A stretch of 48,534 bases of DNA from Sphingomonadales bacterium (lineage in GTDB: Bacteria > Pseudomonadota > Alphaproteobacteria > Sphingomonadales > Sphingomonadaceae): assembly GCA_027485485.1 (NCBI GenBank), contig JAIXQY010000107.1, positions 1 through 48,534 of the forward strand, given 5' to 3'. The position numbers and the translations under genes are program-made. Positions 1 to 8,070 of this stretch are shown here, in pieces. Below the pieces are notes generated by a model that made no database searches, was not told where the DNA came from, and saw only the letters and a list, made by a program, of their open reading frames with translations. Each line of letters opens with the position of its first letter. The stretch's first letter is position 1.

Positions 1-69
1 CGTTGGCACGATCAAGGGTCCGTCCGTGTGGCCTGGGCCAGAAAATGCTCCGTGCGATTCGCTCTTCAT
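1..69 (-). CDS. Possible N-terminus of a gene cut by the left window edge
   Basis: An ATG at 69 opens a 23-codon frame that stays open to the window edge, reading MKSESHGAFSGPGHTDGPLI and on. A purine-rich stretch (GGGGAACGGGTG) lies just upstream and could act as a ribosome binding site. The frame follows phaR on the same strand after about 214 bases. It is too short to identify and no family is proposed. It could be chance. Confidence 0.3.
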   Translation of the reverse strand, partial: MKSESHGAFSGPGHTDGPLIVPT

Positions 70-283
70 CACCCGTTCCCCATCACGGAACCAAGGCCGA
101 GCCCGCATCGGGCCACAGCTTCAGCCCTTGTTGCCACCGCTGATCAGACCCCTCCGATCAGCACGTCTCCCATGGCGCCCCCATACAGCGGCAGGGCCAT
201 GCCAGCAAGCGGCGATACGCGGTGCCGCTGCCTGTTTTTGCTTTCAGGAAAAATCTGGAATCGCATGGCAGAACCGTCGCCGT
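70..283. other. Intergenic stretch between phaR and the left-edge frame
   Basis: No supported gene is visible. It holds a 7-bp stem-loop (GCTGATC/GATCAGC, 139-162) without a following T run. A tiny minus-strand frame (MALPLYGGAMGDVLIGGV) is also present, but nothing supports its expression. Confidence 0.4.
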
Positions 284-865
284 TCAGCCCTTCATCCCAT
301 CAAGCCGGGACTGCAGCGCCGCCAGCTGCTCGCGCAGCAGCGCCAGTTCTTCGGCGCTGGCACCGGGCTTTTCCGCGGCCGGCGGCGGTTCCGTCGGCTT
401 TTCCGGCGGACGGAAGGCGCGGCCGGTCATCATGCCGGTGGCAGCCTGGAACATCGCCAGATTCTGCTTGGCCAGATGTTCAAAGGGCTTCAGCGCCGCA
501 TCGCGGAACTTGGCATGATTTTCGGCAAAGGCCGACATGGATGCTTCGAGATAGTGCGGCACCATCGCCTGCATGGAATCGCCATACATCGCAATGATCT
601 GGCGCAGGAAGGACACTGGCAGCATGGTCTGGCCGCCGGCTTCGCCTTCCATCACGATCTGGGTGAGCACCGACCGGGTGATATCTTCACCGGTGCGGGC
701 ATCGAACACCTGAAACTCGCGGCCCTCGCGCGTCATTTCCGCCAGATGCTCAAGGGTGATGTAGCTGGAGGTTTCGGTGTTATACAGGCGGCGGTTGGCG
801 TATTTCTTGATGATGGTCGGCGATTTGCCGCCCTTGGCATCAGGGGAGGAAGAGGCAGCGGCCAT
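284..865 (-). CDS. phaR: Polyhydroxyalkanoate synthesis repressor PhaR
   Basis: PhaR proteins bind DNA upstream of phasin and pha genes and also bind PHA granules, so they sense stored polymer. The N-terminal DNA-binding domain is plain: KKYANRRLYNTETSSYITL at about residues 21-39, followed by the PHB_acc-type region (QVFDARTGEDITRSVLTQIV). The C-terminus is Pro/Ala rich and ends in a short Leu/Gln-rich helix. The ATG at 865 is preferred because GGGAG lies 5 bases upstream; an ATG at 877 would add four residues but has no such site. The gene is divergent from a PhaC-like gene, with 80 bases between starts, which fits local control of polymer metabolism. Length (193 aa) is normal for the family. 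Confidence 0.93.
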   Translation of the reverse strand: MAAASSSPDAKGGKSPTIIKKYANRRLYNTETSSYITLEHLAEMTREGREFQVFDARTGEDITRSVLTQIVMEGEAGGQTMLPVSFLRQIIAMYGDSMQAMVPHYLEASMSAFAENHAKFRDAALKPFEHLAKQNLAMFQAATGMMTGRAFRPPEKPTEPPPAAEKPGASAEELALLREQLAALQSRLDGMKG

Positions 866-945
866 GGAAACTCCCATTATGGTTCGTTGGAGCATCGCTA
901 GCACGGGCATGTGTTGCGCTGCAATGCCGCAGGTGCAGCAGACCA

Positions 946-1944
946 ATGGCTGAAGCCCGGCGCAATCGCGGCCCGCATCCGTTGCCGGTGTTTCTGGCCA
1001 CCGTGCAGGCGGTGTGCGGCGATGATCGCGGCCGGCTGGGCCGCGTGCTGGCCGGGCTGGGCCGCTATCAGCAGGCGCCGCTGCCGCCGCCGCGCCAGCC
1101 ATGGCCGGAGGTGGCGCGGGTGGGCGGCGTCACCTTGCGCGCCGGGGCCGAACAGGGCCGGCCGCTGGTGCTGGTGCCATCGCTGATCAACGCGCCCGAT
1201 GTGCTGGATCTGGGGCCGGGGCAAAGCCTGGCGGCACATCTGGCTGGCGCCGGCTTCCGGCCGCTGCTGGTCGATTGGGGGCCACAGCCCGAAGCGCTGG
1301 GATTGCCGGCCCTGGTGGAAACCCGGCTGGTGCCCCTGATCGCCAGCCTGGGCGAAGCGGTGCCGATGCTGGGCTATTGCCTGGGCGGCACGCTGGCGCT
1401 CAGCGCGGCACGTGCGGGGGTGGCCAGCCGGCTGGCGGTGCTGGCGTCACCGTGGCGCTTCGAAGGCTATGGCGCCAGCGGCCGCGGCGCGCTGGTTGGC
1501 TGGTGGCAACAGGCGCAGCCACTGGCCCAGCCGCTGGGCGTGGTGCCGATGGATTTATTGCAACCGGCCTTCTGGGCGCTCGATCCCGAAGGCCTGGCGG
1601 CCAAATATGCCAGGCTGGCCGATGCCGATGAGGCTGCTGTCGCGGGCTTTGCCCGGCTGGAGGATTGGGCCAACGGCGGCGCGCCGATCAGCCTGGCCGC
1701 CGCTGCCGATCTGGCCGGCCTGTTTGATGGCGGTGCCCACGGGCTTGGCGGCGACGGCCTGCCGGCCATCCCGATTCTCGATGTGGTGGCGATGGCCGAT
1801 CGCATCGTGCCGGCGGCGGCTGCGCTCACCGATCCGGGCGACTCACGCCGGCTGGAGATCATGGGCGGCCATGTCGGCATGGTGGTGGGCGGCCGGGCGC
1901 GCGAGCGGTTGTGGGCGCCATTGGCAGCTTGGCTCGCCGCCTGA
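946..1944 (+). CDS. Short PhaC-like alpha/beta hydrolase (poly(3-hydroxyalkanoate) synthase family)
   Basis: The protein has the PhaC-type fold signature: PLVLVPSLINAPDVLDLGPG, then LLVDWG, then a cysteine lipase box GYCLGG with Cys145. The likely triad partners are Asp285 (AMADRIVP) and His309 (GGHVGMVV). A cysteine nucleophile in this box is typical of polyhydroxyalkanoate synthases, which polymerise hydroxyacyl-CoA, rather than of serine esterases. At 332 aa it is far shorter than class I or II synthases and close to class III PhaC subunits, which normally need a PhaE partner; none is seen here. The gene is divergent from phaR and 74 bases upstream of phaA, supporting a role in PHA metabolism. 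It may be a full synthase, or a synthase-like hydrolase with another job. Confidence 0.75.
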   Translation: MAEARRNRGPHPLPVFLATVQAVCGDDRGRLGRVLAGLGRYQQAPLPPPRQPWPEVARVGGVTLRAGAEQGRPLVLVPSLINAPDVLDLGPGQSLAAHLAGAGFRPLLVDWGPQPEALGLPALVETRLVPLIASLGEAVPMLGYCLGGTLALSAARAGVASRLAVLASPWRFEGYGASGRGALVGWWQQAQPLAQPLGVVPMDLLQPAFWALDPEGLAAKYARLADADEAAVAGFARLEDWANGGAPISLAAAADLAGLFDGGAHGLGGDGLPAIPILDVVAMADRIVPAAAALTDPGDSRRLEIMGGHVGMVVGGRARERLWAPLAAWLAA

Positions 1945-2018
1945 CCGCAAGGACAATGGTGCAACGCGGCAAACTTGCCTAGGCTTTGCGGCGCGACTCG
2001 AGAACAGGGAAGAAACCC

Positions 2019-3194
2019 ATGACCAATATCGTCATCACCGCCGCCCGCCGCACCGCAGTGGGCAGTTTTCTCGGCAGTTTTGCCGCCACCCCCGCTCATC
2101 TGCTCGGCAAGGCGGCGATCGAAGCTGCGCTCGCCGATGCCGGCGTGGGCGCGGATGAGGTGAGCGAGGTCATCCTTGGCCAGGTGCTCACCGCCGGCCA
2201 TGGCCAGAACCCGGCGCGGCAGGCGGCACTGGCCGCCGGCATCACCGAAGCGGCCCCGGCCTATGGCGTCAACCAGGTCTGTGGTTCCGGTCTTCGTGCC
2301 GTGGCCATGGCGGCCCAGGCCATTGCCAACGGCGATTCGGCCATCGTCGTGGCCGGCGGCCAGGAATCGATGAGCCTTTCGATGCATGCCCAGGCCCTGC
2401 GCGCCGGGCAGAAGATGGGCCACATGGAATTGGTCGATACGATGATCAAGGATGGCCTGTGGGATGCCTTCAACGGCTATCACATGGGCATCACGGCGGA
2501 AAATGTGGCGGAGATGTATCAGATCAGCCGCAGCGCCCAGGATGAATTTGCTGTTGCCAGCCAGAACAAGGCCAGCGCGGCGCGCGCCGCCGGGCGTTTC
2601 GCTGCCGAGATTGCGCCGGTCACCATCAAGGGCCGCAAGGGCGACACCATTGTTGATACCGATGAATATATCCGCGACGGCGTCACCATCGACAGCGTTT
2701 CGGGCCTGAAGGGCGCGTTCAAGAAGGATGGCAGCGTCACCGCCGCCAACGCCAGCGGCCTCAACGACGGTGCCGCCGCGCTGGTGCTGATGAGCGAGGC
2801 CGAAGCCTTGCGCCGCGGCGCGCCCATCCTGGCCCGCATTGCCGGCTTTGCCAGCGTGGGCGTGGACCCGAAGATCATGGGCATCGGCCCGGTGCCCGCC
2901 AGCCGCGCCGCCTTGGCCAAGGCGGGCTGGAGCGTGGCCGATCTGGATCTGGTGGAAGCCAACGAAGCCTTTGCCGCCCAGGCGCTGGCCGTGGGCCAGG
3001 AGCTGGGGCTGGACCCGACCAAGCTGAACGTGAACGGCGGCGCCATTGCCATCGGCCACCCGATCGGCGCATCCGGCGCCCGCGTGCTGGTGACGCTGCT
3101 GCACGAAATGGGCCGCCGCGATGCGAAGAAGGGGCTGGCGACGCTGTGCATCGGCGGCGGCATGGGGATTGCGATGTGCGTTGAGCGGGGCTGA
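2019..3194 (+). CDS. phaA: Acetyl-CoA C-acetyltransferase (beta-ketothiolase)
   Basis: This thiolase condenses two acetyl-CoA into acetoacetyl-CoA, the first step of PHB synthesis, or runs in reverse. Catalytic residues are all visible: acyl-accepting Cys88 in NQVCGSG, His347 in GHPIGASG and Cys377 in LCIGGGMG. Length (391 aa) matches biosynthetic thiolases. The ATG at 2019 is chosen because AGGGAAG lies just upstream and the N-terminus [16 protein letters not shown] aligns with the family; a TTG at 1986 would add 11 unusual residues. It follows the PhaC-like gene. The usual third gene, phaB (acetoacetyl-CoA reductase), is not in the window. A role in ketone or fatty acid metabolism is equally possible from sequence alone. 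Confidence 0.93.
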   Translation: MTNIVITAARRTAVGSFLGSFAATPAHLLGKAAIEAALADAGVGADEVSEVILGQVLTAGHGQNPARQAALAAGITEAAPAYGVNQVCGSGLRAVAMAAQAIANGDSAIVVAGGQESMSLSMHAQALRAGQKMGHMELVDTMIKDGLWDAFNGYHMGITAENVAEMYQISRSAQDEFAVASQNKASAARAAGRFAAEIAPVTIKGRKGDTIVDTDEYIRDGVTIDSVSGLKGAFKKDGSVTAANASGLNDGAAALVLMSEAEALRRGAPILARIAGFASVGVDPKIMGIGPVPASRAALAKAGWSVADLDLVEANEAFAAQALAVGQELGLDPTKLNVNGGAIAIGHPIGASGARVLVTLLHEMGRRDAKKGLATLCIGGGMGIAMCVERG

Positions 3195-3215
3195 AGTTCA
3201 ACCTATACTGTCGCC

Positions 3216-3467
3216 ATGGTTGAGCGTTTCATTATCTTCGCCATAGCTGTGGTGGCAATGACGCTGGCATTTTATTTTCTGCCTCGCGACCGCCAACGCT
3301 ACAACAAGATGTCAGCTTTCACGCTGTTGACGTTGATTTTTGTGATTTGCTTGTGCCTCGGCGTGATCATGAGGCTGTTTGGGGCTGGCTCTGGCACGAC
3401 GTTCGGTCTCTGTTTTGGCGGCGTGTTCGGCGCAGGGTTCGTGCGCTTGCTGCACCAGCGCGATTGA
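3216..3467 (+). CDS. Small hypothetical membrane protein
   Basis: The 83-residue product has three hydrophobic stretches: about residues 3-22 (FIIFAIAVVAMTLAFYF), 32-53 (SAFTLLTLIFVICLCLGVIM) and a glycine-rich one at 56-76. The termini are charged, as expected of a small inner membrane protein. No family is recognised. It lies 21 bases after phaA on the same strand and may be read through from it. No strong ribosome binding site is visible, so expression is uncertain. Confidence 0.55.
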   Translation: MVERFIIFAIAVVAMTLAFYFLPRDRQRYNKMSAFTLLTLIFVICLCLGVIMRLFGAGSGTTFGLCFGGVFGAGFVRLLHQRD

Positions 3468-3542
3468 ATGTTGGTTTGTGACATCGGCCATGGCGCCGCG
3501 AAGCACAACCTGGCGGCGCTTTGCATTGGCGGGGGTGAATGA

Positions 3543-3673
3543 TCCTCCCCTTCTAGGGGAGGTGCCGAGTGAAACGAGGCGGAGGGGTTCGGGCCGCAAG
3601 GGCCAAATACTGGTTTCCGCAGGCGTTACCCCTCCGTCGGCCGGAGGCCGCAACTTCCCCTCAAAGGGGAGGA
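3543..3673. repeat. Palindromic intergenic repeat element (about 131 bp)
   Basis: The outer arms TCCTCCCC (3543-3550) and GGGGAGGA (3666-3673) are perfect inverted repeats. Each arm also forms its own small hairpin (CCTCCCC/GGGGAGG around 3544-3562; CTTCCCC/GGGGAGG near 3655-3672). Inside, GGAGGGGTT (3581-3589) faces a matching ACCCCTCC near 3628-3635. This is the layout of dispersed palindromic elements common between genes in sphingomonads. It fills nearly the whole gap between the small membrane protein and the methyltransferase-like gene and could end transcription in both directions. Confidence 0.75.
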
Positions 3674-3723
3674 TTTGGTTGGGCTCTTCCCGCCCACCCC
3701 AATCCGCGCCATAACCCCGGCCC

Positions 3724-4242
3724 ATGATCCGCGACGCCACTCCGTTGGAACGCCTGTTTGCCGGCAAGCATCACGGCCGGCTGCTGGTGCTGGGTCGGCC
3801 GCCGGAGCGGGTGCCGCTGGCGCTTGATGGTTGGGAGCACAGCGCCTGTGTGGCCACCAGTGACAGCGAATTGCGCCCCGGCACCGTGCGCGCCGATCCC
3901 CATCATCTGCCGTTCCACGAAGCCCTGTTCGACAAGGCGATCCTGTCTGCCCCGCTGATCCAGCCGCGGTTGATGCTGCGGGAGCTTTGGCGGGTGCTGG
4001 CCCCGGCGGGCATTGCCGTGCTGGTGGTGCGGGCGCGGCGGCCCTGGCATGTGAAGGATATCGGCTGGCTGCGCGAACCGCTGCAATTGCGGCTGGACGA
4101 GGCCATGTTCGAAGTGCTGGACTGGCGGGTGGAAACCCTGCCGGAACGCCATCATGTCGTGCTTGTCGCCAAGAGTGATTGGCAGAAACCGGTGCTGGTG
4201 GGCGCCGCCGATCCGGCGATGGTGCCCCGCCTTGTCAACTGA
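3724..4242 (+). CDS. SAM-dependent methyltransferase-like protein
   Basis: The second half resembles the end of a class I (type 11) methyltransferase: ADPHHLPFHEALFDKAILSA, then MLRELWRVLAPAGIAVLVV, the usual block after the cofactor site. The N-terminal part reads LLVLGRPPERVPLALD where a GxGxG loop would be expected, so the SAM-binding glycine motif is degenerate or absent. The protein is short at 172 aa. It may be a diverged or inactive methyltransferase; no substrate can be proposed. It starts 51 bases after the palindromic repeat and is followed at 31 bases by a thioesterase on the same strand. Confidence 0.65.
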   Translation: MIRDATPLERLFAGKHHGRLLVLGRPPERVPLALDGWEHSACVATSDSELRPGTVRADPHHLPFHEALFDKAILSAPLIQPRLMLRELWRVLAPAGIAVLVVRARRPWHVKDIGWLREPLQLRLDEAMFEVLDWRVETLPERHHVVLVAKSDWQKPVLVGAADPAMVPRLVN

Positions 4243-4273
4243 CGCCTCATCAACTGAATCCTGGTGAACCGAC

Positions 4274-4675
4274 ATGAACGCAGATGCCCTGGCCGCGGTG
4301 GTGAAGATGGTGCCCTTTGCCGCCCATCTTGATCTGAACATCGTGGAGCTGGGCAGGGATCGCGTTGTCGTCCACGCCCTGATCAAGGCAGAATATTGCA
4401 CGTCGGGCGGCACGGCCCATGGCGGCTTCCTGATGGCACTGGCCGATTTCACCGGCGCGGTCGGCGCCTTCCAGGTGCTGCCCGAAGGCGCGAACAGCAC
4501 CACCACGATCGAATCGAAAACCAACATGATGGGCGCGATTCCGGTGGGCAGCACGCTGGTCGCCACCGCCACCCCGCTGCATGTCGGCCGGCGCACCAGC
4601 GTGTGGGTGACGCGGGTGGAAAGCGAGAGCGGCAAACTGGCCAGCGTGACGACGCAAACCCAGATGGCGATCTGA
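4274..4675 (+). CDS. PaaI-family hotdog-fold thioesterase
   Basis: The 133-aa protein matches the PaaI/YbgC-like hotdog thioesterase pattern: CTSGGTAHGGFLMALADF, the HGG segment and long central helix, followed by beta strands with STTTIESKTNMMGAIPVGSTL and a final VTTQTQMAI strand. Such enzymes hydrolyse acyl-CoA or aryl-CoA thioesters in the cytoplasm. No substrate can be read from sequence. It follows the methyltransferase-like gene closely and may share its transcript. Confidence 0.85.
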   Translation: MNADALAAVVKMVPFAAHLDLNIVELGRDRVVVHALIKAEYCTSGGTAHGGFLMALADFTGAVGAFQVLPEGANSTTTIESKTNMMGAIPVGSTLVATATPLHVGRRTSVWVTRVESESGKLASVTTQTQMAI

Positions 4676-4767
4676 TCGCCATTTCCTGATCCTGCCGGCG
4701 CTTCCCCCGCGCGCCATGGTGCCACACCCGCCTGCCATTCGCGCGCCACTGGGTTACAGGCGTTCCC

Positions 4768-5505
4768 ATGCGCCCAGACCTGCCTTCCGCCACCGCTGCC
4801 CCCGCAGCGATCACGGCCCCTGCCGTGCTGGCGGCGCATGCTCTGGCCAAATCCGTGCCCCTCGCCAATGGCCAGCGCCGCGCCCTGTTTGCCGGCGTGG
4901 ATCTGGTGCTCACGGCCGGCGATGTCGTGGCGATCACCGGCGAATCGGGGGTGGGAAAATCCACCTTGCTCAACATCCTGGCCGGGCTGGATGCGCCGGA
5001 TGCCGGCACGGTGATCATCAATGGGCAGGCCATTGCCGGCCTGGATGAAGCTGCCACCACGGCGTTGCGCTGCCGCGCCATCGGCTTTGTGTTCCAGGCC
5101 TTTCATGTGCTGCCCCACCTTGATCTGGCCCGCAACATCGCGCTGCCGCTGGTGCTGGCCGGCAGCGCCCAGGCCCCGGCGCTGGATGCAGCACGCGCCA
5201 TGCTGGATCGCGTTGGCCTGGGCGGGCGCGGCGGCGATCATCCGGCGGTGCTGTCGGGCGGCGAGCTGCAGCGGGTGGCGATTGCGCGGGCGCTGGTGCA
5301 CCGCCCGCCGCTGGTGCTGGCCGATGAACCCACCGGCAATCTTGATCCCGAAACCGCGCGCCGCATCCTCGATCTGCTGCTGGCCAGCGCCGATGCCGCC
5401 GGCTCGGCGGTGCTGATCGTCACCCACAGCGAACAGGTGGCCGCTGCCGCCCGCCGCACGCTCAGATTGTCAAACGATGGCCTGGCTGCGGCGCGGCCGG
5501 CCTGA
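4768..5505 (+). CDS. ABC transporter ATP-binding protein (LolD/MacB type)
   Basis: This ATPase powers the FtsX-type permease encoded 6 bases downstream. Motifs in order: Walker A GESGVGKST (58-66), Q-loop Gln110 (FVFQAF), signature LSGGELQRVAIARAL (162-176), Walker B LVLADEP (182-188) and a switch His in VLIVTHSEQ. Length and signature match the LolD/MacB/YbbA group, which extracts or pushes periplasmic or membrane-bound substrates rather than importing solutes. It opens a four-gene run ending with bciB. Confidence 0.92.
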   Translation: MRPDLPSATAAPAAITAPAVLAAHALAKSVPLANGQRRALFAGVDLVLTAGDVVAITGESGVGKSTLLNILAGLDAPDAGTVIINGQAIAGLDEAATTALRCRAIGFVFQAFHVLPHLDLARNIALPLVLAGSAQAPALDAARAMLDRVGLGGRGGDHPAVLSGGELQRVAIARALVHRPPLVLADEPTGNLDPETARRILDLLLASADAAGSAVLIVTHSEQVAAAARRTLRLSNDGLAAARPA

Positions 5506-5511
5506 TCGCGC

Positions 5512-8070
5512 ATGACCATGCTTGCCCCTGTTGCCGCGCGCTGGCTGTTGGCCGGCGAATGGCGCGCCGGGCCCTTGCGCATGGGCATCGCCGTGCTGGC
5601 GATTGCCGTGGGCGTGGCGTTGGGCTTTGCCGTGCATCTGGTCAATTCGGCCGCGCTGGGCAGTTTCGGCCGCGCCATGGCCAGCGTGCAGGGCCGCGCC
5701 GATCTGGCGGTGCGGGCCACCATGCCCACCGGCATGGACGAGCTGATCTATCCGCGCCTGGCCCGGCTGCCCGGTGTGGCTGCGGCCTCACCCGTGGTAG
5801 AGGTGGCGGCCAGTTGGGGCCAGTTGGCCCGGCCCGGTGCTGCGCCGCGCACCGGCGGCCGTTTCACCCTCTTGGGCACCGATGTGCTGCGGGCCATGCA
5901 TGTGACGCCGGGCCTGATCGGCTTCAGCCCTGGCGGCCTGTCCGGCGTTGGGACAAGACCGGGCTGGCAGGAGGGCATTATCTGGCTGTCACCGGAACTG
6001 GCCCGCGCCACCGGGCTGAAAGTGGGAGCGACATTCCGCTTCACCGCCGCCGGCCGCCCGCTGGCGCTGCGCGTTGCCGGGCAACTGGCGGCAAGCGGTG
6101 ACGAGGCGCGGTTGGCGGTGATCGACATTGCCGAGGCCCAGGATCTGCTCGGCCAGATCGGCCGGCTGCAGCGGGTGGATCTGAAGCTGGCCGAGGGCGC
6201 CGATGTGGCCGCCACCACGGCGCGCATCGCTGCCGTGCTGCCGGCCGATGCCATGGTGGCCACGCCGGAAGGCGAAGCCAGCCGCGCCGACGCGCTCAGC
6301 CGCGCCTATCGCGTCAATCTGGGCATGCTGGCGCTGGTGGCCCTGCTCACCGGCGGATTTCTGGTGTGGTCAGCGCAATCCTTGAGCGTGGCGCGGCGGC
6401 GGCCGCAGTTCGCGCTGCTGGCGGTTCTGGGCCTGTCGCGGCGCGGGCTGGTGACACAATTGCTGATCGAAGGCCTTTTGCTTGGCGTGGCCGGCGCGGT
6501 GCTGGGCGTGGTGCTGGGCCATGCGCTGGCCGATCTGGCGGTGCGCAATTTTGGCGGCGATCTGGGTGGCGGCTATTTCGCCGGGGCACAGGCACGGCTG
6601 GCGTTTCCGGCGCTGGCGGCGCTGGGTTTTGGCGCGCTGGGGCTGGCCACGGCGCTGGCCGGCAGCCTGGTGCCGGCGCTCAGCGCGGCGCGGGTGCCGC
6701 CGGCGCTGGCGTTGAAGGGGCTGGGCGATGGGGTTGATCCCACACGGCGCCCGCCGGCCTGGCCGGGGCTGGTGCTGCTGTCCGCTGGCACCGGGCTGGC
6801 GCTGGCACCGCCGCTCTTTGGCCTGCCGATCCTGGCCTATATCGGCATGGCGCTGCTGCTGGCAGGCGGCGTGGCGTTGATGCCGGCACTGGCGCGGGCG
6901 CTGCTGGCGCCGCTGGCGCAGGCCGGCAGCCGTTATCTGCCGCTGGATCTGGCGATTCGCCGGCTGTGGGGTGCGCCGCAGGCGGCCAGCGTGGCGCTGT
7001 CGGGCATTGTGGCCTCCACCGCGCTGATGGTGGCGATGGCGGTGATGGTCGCCAGCTTCCGCCAGAGCGTGGATGATTGGCTGGTCGCGGTGCTGCCATC
7101 CGATCTTTATCTCCACCTAGAGGCTGCCGAAGCCGGCGGCATCACGCCCGCCGATCAGGCGCGGTTGGCGGCCGTGCCGGGAGTGGCGGCGGCGCGGCTG
7201 CAACGGGTGATGTCCATCCGGCTGCAACCTGGCCAGCCGGCGGTGGCGTTGATGGCGCAGGGCGGTTTTGCGGCGGTGCCGTTGATCGGCCACAGCGCCG
7301 GCGCGCCGCCGGCCGGCCATGTGCCGGTGCTGATTTCCGAACCCATGGCCTGGCTTTATGGCTGGCAGGTGGGGGATCGCCGGCAACTGGCCATTGGCGG
7401 GCGGCAGACGCCGGTGTTCGTGGCCGGGGTGTGGCGCGATTATGCCCGCCAGTTTGGCGCCATCATCCTGCCGCTGGCCGATTATCGCCGCATCACCGGT
7501 GACTTGTCGATGACCGATGCCGCCTTCGATCTGGCCCCTGGGGCCGATGCCAAGGCCGTACAGGCGGCGCTGGCGGCGCAACTGCCGCCCGCCGTGCGCG
7601 GCCAGGCGCAATTTGGCCGGCCCGGCGAGATGCGGCGCGTGGCGTTGCAGATCTTCGATCGCAGCTTTGCCGTGACCTATGCGCTGGAAGCCATTGCCAT
7701 CCTCATCGGCCTGGTCGGCGTGGCGACCAGTTTCTCCGCCCAGGTGTTGGCCAGGATGCGCGAATTCGGCATGTTGCGCCATGTTGGCGTGCAGAAGCGC
7801 CAACTGCTGGTCATGCTGGCGCTGGAAGGCGCCGGGCTGGGGCTGGTGGGGGCCGCGGCCGGCATTGCGCTGGGGCTGGGGCTGGCGCTGGTGCTGGTCG
7901 ATATCGTCAACCCGCAAAGCTTTCACTGGACGATGGATCTGGCGCTGCCGTGGCCGCTGCTGGCCGGGCTGGCGGCGGCGTTGGTGGCGTGTGCGGCCGG
8001 CACCGCGGTTGTGGCCGGGCGGCGGGCCTTGGGGGCCGGGCCGGTGCTGGCCGTGCGGGCGGATTGGTGA
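5512..8070 (+). CDS. ABC transporter permease, FtsX/MacB-like with two FtsX domains
   Basis: The 852-aa protein has an N-terminal membrane segment (about residues 22-45), a large periplasmic domain, a first FtsX block of three or more helices (about 260-400), further helices near 420-520, a second periplasmic domain and a last FtsX block at about 720-850. The helix ALVALLTGGFLVWSAQSL and the repeat LVGVATSFSAQVLARMREFG with MLRHVGVQKRQL are typical. This duplicated architecture resembles the YbbP-type permeases. With its ATPase and the secreted AttH-like protein it probably moves or releases a lipophilic compound across the periplasm. The stop codon overlaps the next start by one base. Confidence 0.88.
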   Translation: MTMLAPVAARWLLAGEWRAGPLRMGIAVLAIAVGVALGFAVHLVNSAALGSFGRAMASVQGRADLAVRATMPTGMDELIYPRLARLPGVAAASPVVEVAASWGQLARPGAAPRTGGRFTLLGTDVLRAMHVTPGLIGFSPGGLSGVGTRPGWQEGIIWLSPELARATGLKVGATFRFTAAGRPLALRVAGQLAASGDEARLAVIDIAEAQDLLGQIGRLQRVDLKLAEGADVAATTARIAAVLPADAMVATPEGEASRADALSRAYRVNLGMLALVALLTGGFLVWSAQSLSVARRRPQFALLAVLGLSRRGLVTQLLIEGLLLGVAGAVLGVVLGHALADLAVRNFGGDLGGGYFAGAQARLAFPALAALGFGALGLATALAGSLVPALSAARVPPALALKGLGDGVDPTRRPPAWPGLVLLSAGTGLALAPPLFGLPILAYIGMALLLAGGVALMPALARALLAPLAQAGSRYLPLDLAIRRLWGAPQAASVALSGIVASTALMVAMAVMVASFRQSVDDWLVAVLPSDLYLHLEAAEAGGITPADQARLAAVPGVAAARLQRVMSIRLQPGQPAVALMAQGGFAAVPLIGHSAGAPPAGHVPVLISEPMAWLYGWQVGDRRQLAIGGRQTPVFVAGVWRDYARQFGAIILPLADYRRITGDLSMTDAAFDLAPGADAKAVQAALAAQLPPAVRGQAQFGRPGEMRRVALQIFDRSFAVTYALEAIAILIGLVGVATSFSAQVLARMREFGMLRHVGVQKRQLLVMLALEGAGLGLVGAAAGIALGLGLALVLVDIVNPQSFHWTMDLALPWPLLAGLAAALVACAAGTAVVAGRRALGAGPVLAVRADW

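Noticed and set aside
26-901. Plus-strand open frame of 291 codons at the left end
   Set aside because: It is antisense to phaR, whose domain is plain; its composition is low-complexity.
1467-3104. Minus-strand open frame of 545 codons
   Set aside because: It is antisense to the PhaC-like gene and phaA and resembles no protein family.
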